DNA from: Pseudomonas sp. FP2309
Lineage (GTDB): Bacteria > Pseudomonadota > Gammaproteobacteria > Pseudomonadales > Pseudomonadaceae
Direction: 5' to 3'
Assembly (NCBI RefSeq): GCF_030687575.1
Contig: NZ_CP117439.1
Location: forward strand, 2,099,501-2,163,500
DNA length: 64,000 nucleotides
Below, one piece after another: positions 16,101-24,685 of the stretch. Position 1 is the stretch's first letter; every line of letters starts with the position of its first letter. A model generated the notes under the pieces. The model was not told where the DNA came from. It saw only the letters and a program-made list of their open reading frames with translations, and searched no databases. A program made the translations under genes and the position numbers.

Positions 16101-16760
16101 TCACTGGAAGTGCATTTCTGGAACGTGGTCCGGGACGATCAGTTTACCGGCGGTCTTGCTCACAATCTCTTCAACGCTGACGCCAGGTGCGCGTTCCTTG
16201 AGGACAAAAGCGCCATTTTCGATTTCCAGGTACGCCAGGTCCGTCAGTACGCGCTTGATGCAATGGGCTCCGGTCAGCGGCAGGCTGCATTGGCTGAGCA
16301 ACTTGGACTCACCGTCCTTGGACGCGTGCGTCATGATTACGATGATGTTTTCCGCACCAGCCACCAGGTCCATGGCGCCGCCCATGCCTTTGACCAGTTT
16401 GCCGGGGATCATCCACGAGGCGATGTTGCCATGCACATCCACTTCAAACGCGCCGAGCACGGTGAGGTCGACGTGGCCGCCGCGAATCATCGCGAAGGAT
16501 TCGGCGGAAGAGAAAATCGATGCACCGACCCGTGCGGTGACTGTTTGTTTACCGGCGTTGATCATGTCGGCATCAATGGTTTCTTCGGTCGGAAACGGGC
16601 CCATGCCGAGCAGGCCGTTTTCCGATTGCAGCATCACTTCCATGCCGTCGGGAATGTAGTTGGCCACCAGGGTTGGAATGCCGATGCCGAGGTTCACGTA
16701 GAAGCCGTCCTGCATTTCGCGGGCGACACGTTGAGCCATTTGTTCGCGGGTAAGAGCCAT
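16101..16760 (-). CDS. dhcB: 3-oxoacid/dehydrocarnitine CoA-transferase subunit B
   Basis: 219 aa. Family I CoA-transferase beta subunit with the SENG motif; E47 is the glutamate that forms the CoA thioester. Other family marks are [13 protein letters not shown] and [19 protein letters not shown]. With subunit A it moves CoA from a donor such as succinyl-CoA to an oxoacid. The set of divergent LysR gene, subunits A and B and atoB matches what I recall of the P. aeruginosa dhcR-dhcA-dhcB-atoB cluster for carnitine breakdown. A general acetoacetate role (AtoA/ScoB) is the alternative. Confidence 0.87.
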   Translation of the reverse strand: MALTREQMAQRVAREMQDGFYVNLGIGIPTLVANYIPDGMEVMLQSENGLLGMGPFPTEETIDADMINAGKQTVTARVGASIFSSAESFAMIRGGHVDLTVLGAFEVDVHGNIASWMIPGKLVKGMGGAMDLVAGAENIIVIMTHASKDGESKLLSQCSLPLTGAHCIKRVLTDLAYLEIENGAFVLKERAPGVSVEEIVSKTAGKLIVPDHVPEMHFQ

Positions 16761-16794
16761 TTTATGAGTCCTTATTGTTCGGGCTGGAGGCGGA

Positions 16795-17493
16795 TTATTT
16801 GCGCACGGTGCGCTGTTCGATGCGCTTCTCGAACGTGCCGCAGATGATCCGGTCGACGTAGATGCCAGGGGTATGGATCTGCGAAGGGTCCAGCTCGCCC
16901 GGTTCGACGATTTCCTCGACTTCGACCACGGTGATCTTGCCGGCGGTGGCGGCCAGGGGGTTGAAGTTCTGGGCGGTGTGGCGGTAGATGACGTTGCCGA
17001 AGTGGTCGGCTTTCCAGCCCTTGACGATGGCGAAGTCGCCGGTGATGGATTCTTCCATCAGGTACGGGCGGCCGTTGAATTCGCGGGTTTCCTTGCCTTC
17101 GGCGACGGGGGTGCCGACGCCGGTGGCGGTGAAGAAGGCCGGGATGCCCGCGCCGCCTGCGCGCATTTTTTCTGCCAGGGTGCCTTGGGGTGTGAGGACC
17201 ACTTCGATTTCGCCGCTGAGCAACTGCTTTTCGAACAGCGCGTTTTCACCCACGTAGGAGGCGATCACCTTGCGGATCTGCTTTTGTTCCAGCAGCACGC
17301 CGAGCCCGAAACCGTCGACTCCGCAGTTGTTGGAAACCACGGTCAGATCACGGGTGCCTTTGCGCTTGATTTCGTTGATGAGGTTTTCCGGAATGCCACA
17401 CAGGCCAAAACCGCCGGAGAGCACGGTCATGCCGTCTTCCAGGCCTGCCAGCGCTTCTTCGTAGGACGCCACGCGTTTATCGAAACCTGCCAT
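16795..17493 (-). CDS. dhcA: 3-oxoacid/dehydrocarnitine CoA-transferase subunit A
   Basis: 232 aa from ATG 17493 ([15 protein letters not shown]), with AAAAGAGGT upstream; the frame open to 17892 overlaps the divergent regulator gene and is not used. The glycine-rich [16 protein letters not shown] is the CoA-binding hallmark of the alpha subunit; [13 protein letters not shown] and [13 protein letters not shown] are also conserved. First gene of the operon, transcribed away from the LysR gene, with about 130 bp of shared promoter region. Specificity for 3-dehydrocarnitine is inferred from gene order. Confidence 0.87.
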   Translation of the reverse strand: MAGFDKRVASYEEALAGLEDGMTVLSGGFGLCGIPENLINEIKRKGTRDLTVVSNNCGVDGFGLGVLLEQKQIRKVIASYVGENALFEKQLLSGEIEVVLTPQGTLAEKMRAGGAGIPAFFTATGVGTPVAEGKETREFNGRPYLMEESITGDFAIVKGWKADHFGNVIYRHTAQNFNPLAATAGKITVVEVEEIVEPGELDPSQIHTPGIYVDRIICGTFEKRIEQRTVRK

Positions 17494-17625
17494 ATGCACC
17501 TCTTTTATTGTTTGTGGGCCAGCCAATGGATCGAGTGTTGCGCCGACGGATTGATTTGTTAAGTTGTTTTTTAAGGTTGATTGATTTAGAAAACAGCATA
17601 GTCGATCCCCATTCGGAGCAGCGTC

Positions 17626-18531
17626 ATGACGGTCAAACAGATGCGGGCCTTTCTGGCCGTGGCCCAGAGCCTGAGTTTTGCCGCCGCCTGCGAGCGCCTG
17701 CACCTGTCTCAGTCGGCCCTTAGCCTGACGATCAAGGGGTTGGAGGAGGGGTTGGGTGGTCGCTTGTTCAGCCGCAACACCCGCAACGTAGCGCTGACCC
17801 CGGAGGGCGAATCGTTGTTGCCGTTGGCGCGCCGCCTGATTGCGGACTGGGACAATGCTGAGGACGAACTGCGCCAGCGGTTCACGCTGCAACGCGGACG
17901 GGTCACGCTGGCCGCCATGCCGTCGTTCGCAGGCAATTTACTGCCGCCGATCCTCAAGGTATTCCGCGCACGTTACCCCCAGGTGAATGTGACGGTGCAT
18001 GACCTGATCAATGAGCAAGTGCTCGAGATGGTCCGCGACCGACAGGTTGAGTTGGGCGTGGCATTTGAGCCGGCGCAGGGCTCCTCGCTGGCGTTCACGC
18101 CGTTGTACCTGGACCGCTTTATTGCGGTAGTGCCCAGTGATTCACCGTTGGCGCAGTGTGCCGAGATCGATTGGGCGACCTTGCTGCAGCAGCCGTTCAT
18201 CACTTTGCAGCGGCCTTCCACGGTCCGGGTGATGTTGGAGGAGCACTTGGGCGCCCTGCAGATGAAATTGCCCGTGGCGTTGGAAAGCCATCAGTTGGCA
18301 ACGGTAGGCAAAATGGTTGCCAGTGGCCTGGGCGTCAGCGCTGTGCCTGCCTTGTGTGCCCGGCAGATGGAGGAGGCGGGCGCCCACTGCATCACCTTGA
18401 ATAGTCCGGTGATCGAACGACCGATCGGCGTGCTGACCAAACCAGGACATGAGCTCTCGGCCGCGGCGCAGGTGTTGTTTGATATTTTCCAAGATGAGGC
18501 AGGGAAGGGACGTTTTCCTGGCCTGTTTTAA
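17626..18531 (+). CDS. dhcR: LysR-family regulator of the divergent CoA-transferase operon
   Basis: 301 aa. N-terminal winged helix-turn-helix (residues about 3-60: [20 protein letters not shown], then [18 protein letters not shown]) and a periplasmic-binding-like effector domain. It lies back to back with dhcA, the normal layout for a LysR regulator controlling the neighbouring operon and itself. The name DhcR rests on gene order remembered from P. aeruginosa; the effector is not visible in the sequence. Confidence 0.82.
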   Translation: MTVKQMRAFLAVAQSLSFAAACERLHLSQSALSLTIKGLEEGLGGRLFSRNTRNVALTPEGESLLPLARRLIADWDNAEDELRQRFTLQRGRVTLAAMPSFAGNLLPPILKVFRARYPQVNVTVHDLINEQVLEMVRDRQVELGVAFEPAQGSSLAFTPLYLDRFIAVVPSDSPLAQCAEIDWATLLQQPFITLQRPSTVRVMLEEHLGALQMKLPVALESHQLATVGKMVASGLGVSAVPALCARQMEEAGAHCITLNSPVIERPIGVLTKPGHELSAAAQVLFDIFQDEAGKGRFPGLF

Positions 18532-18543
18532 GGCTGCCATTAA

Positions 18544-18574
18544 AAAGCCCGCTCGAACTAACGAGCGGGCTTAA
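18544..18574 (+). terminator. Terminator after dhcR
   Basis: Perfect stem AGCCCGCTCG / CGAGCGGGCT with a 6-nt loop AACTAA, preceded by an A-run and followed by TTAACT. It lies 13 nt after the dhcR stop and 19 nt before the end of the opposing hypothetical gene, so it may serve both. Confidence 0.85.
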
Positions 18575-18592
18575 CTATTAAATGCTCAATGA

Positions 18593-18922
18593 TCAGCAGT
18601 ATCTATCAATTACTTTTACTTGCGATTGGCCTTTAAGGTTCTGCCATTCGGTATTCAGTGTATGAAAGACCTGCTCGATAAAGTTTCGATCAGCCGCGGC
18701 CTTCTTGCCGACGTAACCCTGGCCACGGCGGTACACCCTCAGGCGTGCTGCCAGTTCACGGTTGGTACGGTCAAACTCGGCCTCTTCGGTATTGGGCGCC
18801 AGGCAGTCAAGTTGCACTTCGCCCGATTTACCAATCCACAGGACATGGTCATCGAGAGTGTCTTTCTGCGCTGCGAACATCTCAGCCAATTCATCGATAG
18901 TTGGTTGGTTGTTCAAATTCAT
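18593..18922 (-). CDS. Hypothetical protein
   Basis: 109 aa, not recognised. It is soluble, slightly acidic at the N terminus and basic in the middle (RVYRRGQGYVGKKAAADRN), with no signal peptide. Features: a helical N terminus (IDELAEMFAAQKDTLDD), a DHVLWIGKSGEVQLDCL strand pair, and a TEEAEFDRTNRELAARLR helix. The DNA ends at a shared hairpin. Coding looks real from the composition and the clean start MNLNNQPT. Confidence 0.6.
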   Translation of the reverse strand: MNLNNQPTIDELAEMFAAQKDTLDDHVLWIGKSGEVQLDCLAPNTEEAEFDRTNRELAARLRVYRRGQGYVGKKAAADRNFIEQVFHTLNTEWQNLKGQSQVKVIDRYC

Positions 18923-19085
18923 GTGTAAGCCCCTTGACCAGTTGGCGATCTATCAGTTGATTCCGTTAAAACTGCTTAGTTGTCTCCGGTTATAAAAACC
19001 GGGCGTCAGTGACGATCTGCCGAATACGGGCAGGGTCTTGAACCTGATGCATGTAGTTTTGCTGATGAACTGCTACGCAATGGTT

Positions 19086-19313
19086 TCATAACGAAGACAA
19101 GCAGCGTTTGAGCTCCTTGTACCTGTCCCTTTCGGGGCCGGTCAGCTTCATCAATCTGCCTTGTGGGCAGTGCACATCCGGAAAAAACAGCTCGGCGGTC
19201 AGACGAGCGCTTTCAAAACACGTGTTACCAACGCTCCCGATGCGGGAGACGTCTAGATCATGCAAGGACAAAAAGGTTACGTCAACGATTATGTAGTGAT
19301 TATTTTTGATCAC
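19086..19313 (-). CDS. Possible small hypothetical protein
   Basis: 75 aa, no recognised family. The C-terminal half (LMKLTGPERDRYKELKRCL) looks like coding sequence; the N terminus is AT-rich. A perfect 12-bp inverted repeat (19289-19320) straddles the start codon. No good ribosome site is seen. A shorter form or a non-coding region is possible. The flanking stretches 18923-19085 and 19321-19450 hold nothing else I can identify. Confidence 0.3.
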   Translation of the reverse strand: MIKNNHYIIVDVTFLSLHDLDVSRIGSVGNTCFESARLTAELFFPDVHCPQGRLMKLTGPERDRYKELKRCLSSL

Positions 19314-19320
19314 TACATAA
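19289..19320. promoter_or_regulatory. Perfect 12-bp inverted repeat (operator- or hairpin-like)
   Basis: TTATGTAGTGAT and ATCACTACATAA are exact reverse complements separated by 8 nt (TATTTTTG). The DNA is AT-rich within GC-rich surroundings. It covers the possible start of the small ORF at 19313. It could be a protein-binding operator or an RNA hairpin; it lacks a T-run on either side, so a simple terminator is less likely. Confidence 0.5.
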
Positions 19321-19450
19321 ATCCGCGTGGGGACGGGGGGGATGCGGGAATACGTGACTCAAGCGTCATTTTTTGGAAGTGATGGTCAACGCGCAGAGGC
19401 CGTGTGTGAGGTGTGAGCACGCGCGCTTTGCACGCCTCATTGGGCTCGAA

Positions 19451-20296
19451 TCAGGCCAGCCGCTGGGCCAGCAGAGGTAACAACGCTTCGCAAGAGGCCT
19501 CGATCTTCACCTGCAACAACTCGTCGCCTCGGGTCTTGCCCAGGTTGATGGCAATCACGGGCTTGCCTTGCTCGACCATCGCTTTGCACAGACGGAACGC
19601 CGAATAAGCCATCAACGATGAGCCCACCACCAGCAAACCCTCGGCGTTTTCCACCGCGGCCATCGCCTTGGCCGCTGTGGCCTGGGCGACGTTTTCGCCG
19701 AAAAACACCACATCCGGTTTCAGTCGTTGGCCGTTGCAATGGGGGCAATGGGGGATTTGAAAGCGCTCCTCGAACGCCGGGTCGAGCAGGGTATCGCCAT
19801 CCGGTGCCTGCACCGCATCGACGCCGGCCAGGAAGGGGTTGCGGATTTCCATCAAGCGCTGGATTACATCGCGTTCGCTGCGCTGCTGGCAATCCAGGCA
19901 CAGCACCCAATGCAGGCTGCCGTGCAACTCGATTACGTCATGGCTGCCGGCCTGATCATGCAGCGTGTCGACGTTTTGCGTGATCAAACCGCTGATGCGC
20001 TGGCGCTGTTGCAGCGTTGCCAGTGCCCGATGCGCGTTATTCGGCTGGGCAATTCGCACCCTCGGCCAGCCCAGCATGGCGCGCGCCCAGTAACGGCGGC
20101 GTGCCTGCGCGGTGGCGAGGAATTCCTGATACATCATCGGCGCCTTGCCCCGGCGCACACCTTCGCTGTCTCGATAATCCGGAATGCCCGATGACGTGCT
20201 GATCCCGGCACCGGTCAAGACCAGAAAACGCCGGTCTGCCATGGCCCGGTGCAGGGTGTCGAGGTGGTCTTGCTGATGTTTCAGGGGGTCGAGCAT
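19451..20296 (-). CDS. Sirtuin-type NAD-dependent protein deacylase
   Basis: 281 aa; ATG 20296 has AGGAGA upstream. It removes acyl groups from lysine using NAD. Motifs: GAGISTSSGIPDYR (NAD site, about residues 29-42), QNVDTLH (108-113), catalytic H125 in ELHGSLHW, four zinc cysteines C133, C136, C184 and C187, and GSSLM in the Rossmann core. The insertion between the zinc cysteine pairs and the overall length fit class II (SIRT4-like) bacterial sirtuins. The start is 8 nt after the CBS gene's stop, so the two are probably co-transcribed. Confidence 0.92.
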   Translation of the reverse strand: MLDPLKHQQDHLDTLHRAMADRRFLVLTGAGISTSSGIPDYRDSEGVRRGKAPMMYQEFLATAQARRRYWARAMLGWPRVRIAQPNNAHRALATLQQRQRISGLITQNVDTLHDQAGSHDVIELHGSLHWVLCLDCQQRSERDVIQRLMEIRNPFLAGVDAVQAPDGDTLLDPAFEERFQIPHCPHCNGQRLKPDVVFFGENVAQATAAKAMAAVENAEGLLVVGSSLMAYSAFRLCKAMVEQGKPVIAINLGKTRGDELLQVKIEASCEALLPLLAQRLA

Positions 20297-20304
20297 GGAG
20301 TCTC

Positions 20305-20745
20305 CTATTCGCCGCGGATGTATTGCTCCAGCTGTTTGATCAGGTCAGCCTGTTCGGCAATGGCTTCTTTGACCAGGTCGCCGATGGAGAGCAGGCCCAG
20401 GAGTTTGCCGTCTTCGACCACAGGCAGGTGGCGCAGGTGACTGTCGGTCATGATGTTCATGCACTCTTCCACCCTCTTGTGGGTGTCAACGGTGATGACC
20501 GGCTTGCTCATGACGTCATCGACCCTTGTGGTGACTGAAGACAGGCCTTTGAGGATAAGTTTGCGAGCGTAATCACGTTCGCTGATGATCCCTACCACCA
20601 CGCCATCCTTGACGACAGGCAACGCCCCCACGTTTTTCTCGGACATTCGCACCAGCGCCTCAAACACGGTGTGATCCCATTGAATGGTGTGGACCTCCTG
20701 GTTTTTCTGATCCTTGGCTTTGAGCACTTGTGCGACGGTTTTCAT
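20305..20745 (-). CDS. CBS-domain pair protein
   Basis: 146 aa from ATG 20745, with GGAG 8 nt upstream; a GTG nine bases earlier is the alternative. Two CBS motifs fill the protein: residues about 17-70 (DHTVFEALVRMSEKNVGALP, then GIISERDYARK) and 80-135 (VITVDTHKRVEECMNIM, then LRHLPVVEDGKLLGLLSIGD). Such stand-alone pairs bind adenine nucleotides and act as energy or ligand sensors; the partner is unknown. First gene of a two-gene unit with the sirtuin, which suggests a shared nucleotide (ATP/AMP/NAD) theme, an inference only. Confidence 0.9.
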   Translation of the reverse strand: MKTVAQVLKAKDQKNQEVHTIQWDHTVFEALVRMSEKNVGALPVVKDGVVVGIISERDYARKLILKGLSSVTTRVDDVMSKPVITVDTHKRVEECMNIMTDSHLRHLPVVEDGKLLGLLSIGDLVKEAIAEQADLIKQLEQYIRGE

Positions 20746-20876
20746 GGCGGCCACTCCGGTGTTGTTATAGGGAATTCAGCGGGTCCCTAAAGAATCCTAG
20801 ACGGCCCACGCTGGAGCAAGGTCCAAAGCGGCGTTAAACCCGTCGAAAAACGTCATTCGCCGGTTTTTTTCGGTGT

Positions 20877-22826
20877 TTAGCCGGTATTTGTCGGTTTTTT
20901 GGCGCGTTTGGGGCCGGCAGCGGCTTTGCGAGGGGTTGCCTTGCGCTTGTTTTTCCAAGGGGTTGCACCTCGACCGGCCGGGCTGGCCGGGCCGGTGATG
21001 GTCATGCGCATGCCATTGCAGCGCGCCACCTGTTTGCTCATCCAGGCAGCCTGCTTGGCGACGAATTCTTCCAGGCTAATCTCGCCGCTTTGCACCATGT
21101 CCAGCGCCTGCTCCCAGATGGCGGTGGTGCCAGGATCGGCGATGGCACGGGGTACCGCGTCGATCAGGCTGAACGCCGCCGGGGTGGCCGATAGCGCCTT
21201 GCCGTTTTTGACCAGGTAGCCTCGGTCCAGCAGCCCTTGGATAATCCCGGCACGGGTGGCTTCGGTGCCGATGCCGGTGGTGTCCTTGAGCTTTTGCTTG
21301 AGCAACGGGTCCTCCACCAGTTTGGCGACGTTTTTCATCGCCTTGATCAGGTCGCCTTCGGTGAAGGGCTTGGGCGGTTGGGTCCACAGGTCCTTGAGGT
21401 TGACCTTGGTCACGGCATAGTCCTGGCCCTGTATCAGCGCCGGTAGGGCTTGCGGTGCGGGGGCCTCACGGCCCTTGGCCGGCGCCAGGGCTTCTGGCAG
21501 GGCGCGCTTCCAGCCCGGTTCGATGATGACTTTGCCCACCGCGCGCAACGCAAACCCGGCACAGTCGAAATCCGCCTGGGTGCGATCGTATTCATGGTTG
21601 GGCAGAAACTGCGCCAGGTAACGCGCACGAATCAGCGTGTATACCGCGCGATGCTTGCCACTGAGTTGCCCCACCTCCTTGCCGGCCCCGGTGGGGATGA
21701 TGCCGTGGTGGGCGCTGACCTTGGCGTCGTTCCAGGCCCGCGAGTGACGCTGCGGATCGACATGGGGCATCAGCTCGGCCACCGCCGGGTCGGCGCGGCC
21801 CAGCGCGGCAAGAATCTTCGGGGCCTCGCTGTGCTGGCTCAGTGGCAGGTAGCCGCAGTCACTGCGCGGGTAGGTGATGGCTTTGTGGGTTTCGTAGAGC
21901 GACTGGGCGACATCCAGGGTTTCCTGGGCGCCGAGGCCGAGCTTCTTGGAGCAGATCTCCTGCAGCGTGCCGAGATCGAAGGGCAGGGGCGCCACCTCGC
22001 GCATGCGCTCGGTGCGCAGCTTCATCAAGCGTGCGCTGGCGGTATTGCTCATCGCGTCGGCGGCTGCACGGGCGAGCTGCGGGTTGAGGCAGCGGCCTTG
22101 ATCGTCGCAGGCGTCTTCGGCGGCGCGCCATTGTGCGGTGAATGTCATGTGCGCGTGGCGCAGGTCCACATCGATGGCCCAGTAAGCCACCGGGACGAAA
22201 TCGGCAATGCTGCGATCGCGATCCACCACCAGGCGCAAGGTCGGCGTTTGCACGCGCCCCACCGGCAATACGCCTTGATAGCCGGACTGACGTCCCAGCA
22301 GGGTAAACAGGCGGCTCATGTTCATGCCGATCAGCCAGTCGGCGCGGGAGCGTCCCAGGGCCGAGTGGTACAGGCTGAAGGTCTCCGCGCCGGGCTTGAG
22401 TGCCGCCAGGGCCTTGCGGATGGAGGAGTCGTCCAGCGCCGACAGCCACAAACGCTGGATCGGCCCGCGATAGCGGCAATGCTCCACCAGCTCGCGGGCG
22501 ATCATTTCGCCCTCGCGGTCGGCGTCGGTGGCGATCACCAGTTCCTGGGCTTCGCCCAGCAAGCGCTTGACCGCCTTGAACTGGCTGGCGGTCTTGGGCT
22601 TGACGCGCATTTTCCATTTTTCCGGGACGATCGGCAGGTCGGCGAGCACCCAGCGTTTGTACTTGGCGTCGTAGGCGTCCGGCGGGGCGGTTTCCAGCAG
22701 GTGGCCGATGCACCAGGTGACCGTGACTCCGTTACCCAGCCAGCATCCATCGCCCCGGCGACCGGCGCCGAGCACGGCCGCGATGTCCTTGGCCTGGGAG
22801 GGTTTTTCACAGAGGTACAGCCGCAT
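20877..22826 (-). CDS. topB: DNA topoisomerase III
   Basis: 649 aa from ATG 22826 (MRLYLCEKPSQAKDIA); a GTG at 22835 is possible. Type IA topoisomerase: Toprim domain at the N terminus with the acidic TDADREGEMIARE, then SRADWLIGMNMSRLFT and GVLPVGRVQTPTL, the active-site tyrosine in ITYPRSDCGYLP, and a C-terminal KDTTGIGTEATRAGII. The last 40 residues are a Lys/Arg-rich tail that probably aids DNA binding. It acts on single-stranded or decatenation substrates. Confidence 0.95.
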   Translation of the reverse strand: MRLYLCEKPSQAKDIAAVLGAGRRGDGCWLGNGVTVTWCIGHLLETAPPDAYDAKYKRWVLADLPIVPEKWKMRVKPKTASQFKAVKRLLGEAQELVIATDADREGEMIARELVEHCRYRGPIQRLWLSALDDSSIRKALAALKPGAETFSLYHSALGRSRADWLIGMNMSRLFTLLGRQSGYQGVLPVGRVQTPTLRLVVDRDRSIADFVPVAYWAIDVDLRHAHMTFTAQWRAAEDACDDQGRCLNPQLARAAADAMSNTASARLMKLRTERMREVAPLPFDLGTLQEICSKKLGLGAQETLDVAQSLYETHKAITYPRSDCGYLPLSQHSEAPKILAALGRADPAVAELMPHVDPQRHSRAWNDAKVSAHHGIIPTGAGKEVGQLSGKHRAVYTLIRARYLAQFLPNHEYDRTQADFDCAGFALRAVGKVIIEPGWKRALPEALAPAKGREAPAPQALPALIQGQDYAVTKVNLKDLWTQPPKPFTEGDLIKAMKNVAKLVEDPLLKQKLKDTTGIGTEATRAGIIQGLLDRGYLVKNGKALSATPAAFSLIDAVPRAIADPGTTAIWEQALDMVQSGEISLEEFVAKQAAWMSKQVARCNGMRMTITGPASPAGRGATPWKNKRKATPRKAAAGPKRAKKPTNTG

Positions 22827-22910
22827 GGTCGTCACATCAGATCGGGTCGATGCGGTGCAGCATGCTCAGTCGACGCTGATTCGGCAACCATTATCTGTAT
22901 GGATGTACAG

Positions 22911-22990
22911 CTTCAAGTTGCAAGCGGCAAGCTGCAAGCGGCAAGCAAAGCACCCTCGCTTTAGCTTGCCGCTTGCCGCGTCCTGCTTGA
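22911..22990. repeat. Short intergenic direct and inverted repeat (CAAGCGGCAAGCTG type)
   Basis: GCAAGCGGCAAGC occurs twice in tandem (about 22921-22950), followed 20 nt later by the inverted TTGCCGCTTGCCGCG, so the stretch can fold into a strong hairpin. It lies between topB and the end of the permease gene, where it could work as a transcription end signal. Similar CAAGCTGCAAG repeats are common between Pseudomonas genes (from memory). Confidence 0.6.
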
Positions 22991-22997
22991 ATCTCAC

Positions 22998-24620
22998 TCA
23001 GTTGTTATCGATATCGACATGGCGTGTTTCTTTGAGGCAGAACAGCCCCACGATCAGGCTCACACCCGTAATCACCACCGGGTACCACAAGCCATAAAAG
23101 ATATCGCCGGTGTAGACCACCAGGGCAAACGATACGGTCGGCAGGAACCCGCCGAACCAGCCGTTACCGATGTGGTAGGGCAGGGACATCGAGGTGTAGC
23201 GGATGCGGGTCGGGAACAGTTCCACCATCAGCGCCGCCAGCGGGCCGTAGCACATGGCGGCGATCAGGATCAGCGCCACGATCAGCACCACCACCATCAC
23301 CTTGTTGACCTGGGCCATATCCGCCGAAGACGGGTAGCCGGCCAGGGTCACGGCGCCGCGCAGGGCTTTCTCGTCAAAGCCGTCGATGCGCACTTCGCCG
23401 ACGCTCACCTGCACCGGGCTGCCGGCGGGTGCGGCGACGCTGCTGTAGGGCAGGCCTTGCTTGACCAGGAACGTCTTGACCTTGTCGCACGGGCTGTCAA
23501 AGCGCGCCTTGCCCACCGGGTCGAACTGGAAGGTGCAGGTGGCCGGGTCGGCCAGCACGGTGATTGGCGCCTGGCGGCTGGCCTGGTCCATCGCAGGGTT
23601 GGTGTAGTGCGCCAGGCTTTTGAAGATCGGGAAGTAGAGCACGGTCGCCAGCAACAGGCCGAGCATCAGCACCGGCTTGCGCCCGATCTTGTCCGACAGC
23701 CAGCCAAAGAAGATAAAGAACGGCGCGCCGATCACCACGCTGATGATCAGCAGCATGTTGGCCAGTGCGGGGTCCATCTTCAGGAACTGGGTGAGGAAGA
23801 ACAGCACATAAAACTGCGCCGCGTAGAAGGTCACCGCTTGCCCGCCGTTGATGCTGAACAGGGCGATCAGCACCACCTTGAGGTTTTCCCATTTGCCGAA
23901 GGACTCACGGATCGGGGACTTGCTGGCCTTGCCTTCCTCTTTCATTTTCAGGAAGGCCGGCGACTCGTGCAGGCTCATGCGGATCCAGGTGGAAATACCC
24001 AGCAGCACGATGGAAAACAGGAACGGAATCCGCCAGCCCCACACTTCGAACTGGTCACCGGTGAAGTAACGGCAGGCCAGCACCACCAACAGCGACAACA
24101 ACAGGCCGATGGTTGCGGTGGATTGAATCCAACTGGTGTGGAAACCGCGTTTGCCCGCTGGCGCGTGTTCGGCCACATAGGTCGCCGCGCCGCCGTATTC
24201 GCCGCCCAGCGCCAGGCCCTGCAGCATGCGCAGCACGATCAGGATGATCGGCGCCGCGATGCCGATGCTGGCGTAGGTCGGCAACAAACCGACGCAGAAA
24301 GTGGCCACCCCCATGAGGATGATGGTCACCAGAAACGTGTATTTGCGCCCGATCATGTCACCCAGGCGGCCGAATACCAGCGCGCCGAAGGGCCGCACCA
24401 CAAAGCCGGCCGCGAACGCCATCAAGGCGAAGATGAACGCGGTGGTGTCGTTGACCCCGGCAAAGAATTGCTTGCTGATCACCGCCGCCAGGGCGCCGTA
24501 GAGGAAAAAGTCATACCACTCGAACACCGTCCCCAGGGACGAGGCGAAGATGACTTTCTTGGAGTCGTTGCTGGTGCTCGCGTCTATTGACGAGCCCAGG
24601 GTTTGAGCGTGTTCTGACAT
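22998..24620 (-). CDS. MFS permease, metabolite:H+ symporter type
   Basis: 540 aa; ATG 24620 has GAGGG upstream. Twelve membrane segments; the marks of the metabolite:H+ symporter group are present: GTVFEWYDFFLYG at the first helix, RPFGALVFGRLGDMIGRK, LQGLALGGEYGGAATYVAEHAP, and the repeat GWLSDKIGRKP. A soluble insertion of about 100 residues between helices in the second half (with cysteines in ATCTF and SPCDK) is a known variant. It lies 65 nt after the GMC oxidoreductase in the same direction, so it probably imports that enzyme's substrate. Confidence 0.9.
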   Translation of the reverse strand: MSEHAQTLGSSIDASTSNDSKKVIFASSLGTVFEWYDFFLYGALAAVISKQFFAGVNDTTAFIFALMAFAAGFVVRPFGALVFGRLGDMIGRKYTFLVTIILMGVATFCVGLLPTYASIGIAAPIILIVLRMLQGLALGGEYGGAATYVAEHAPAGKRGFHTSWIQSTATIGLLLSLLVVLACRYFTGDQFEVWGWRIPFLFSIVLLGISTWIRMSLHESPAFLKMKEEGKASKSPIRESFGKWENLKVVLIALFSINGGQAVTFYAAQFYVLFFLTQFLKMDPALANMLLIISVVIGAPFFIFFGWLSDKIGRKPVLMLGLLLATVLYFPIFKSLAHYTNPAMDQASRQAPITVLADPATCTFQFDPVGKARFDSPCDKVKTFLVKQGLPYSSVAAPAGSPVQVSVGEVRIDGFDEKALRGAVTLAGYPSSADMAQVNKVMVVVLIVALILIAAMCYGPLAALMVELFPTRIRYTSMSLPYHIGNGWFGGFLPTVSFALVVYTGDIFYGLWYPVVITGVSLIVGLFCLKETRHVDIDNN

Positions 24621-24685
24621 CGGGTAGCCCTCACAGTGATTATTTATTGTTGTTCCACTGTCGGCGCCAGGTGCGGCGCCGCTAT

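Noticed and set aside
21450..22964. 504-aa plus-strand frame opposite topB
   Set aside because: It is antisense to a gene with all topoisomerase III motifs. Its product has no recognisable domain and is rich in His, Gln and Gly, as expected from the complement of high-GC codons.
23019..24590. 523-aa plus-strand frame opposite the MHS permease
   Set aside because: Very His/Gln/Asp-rich translation of the complement of a membrane-protein gene.
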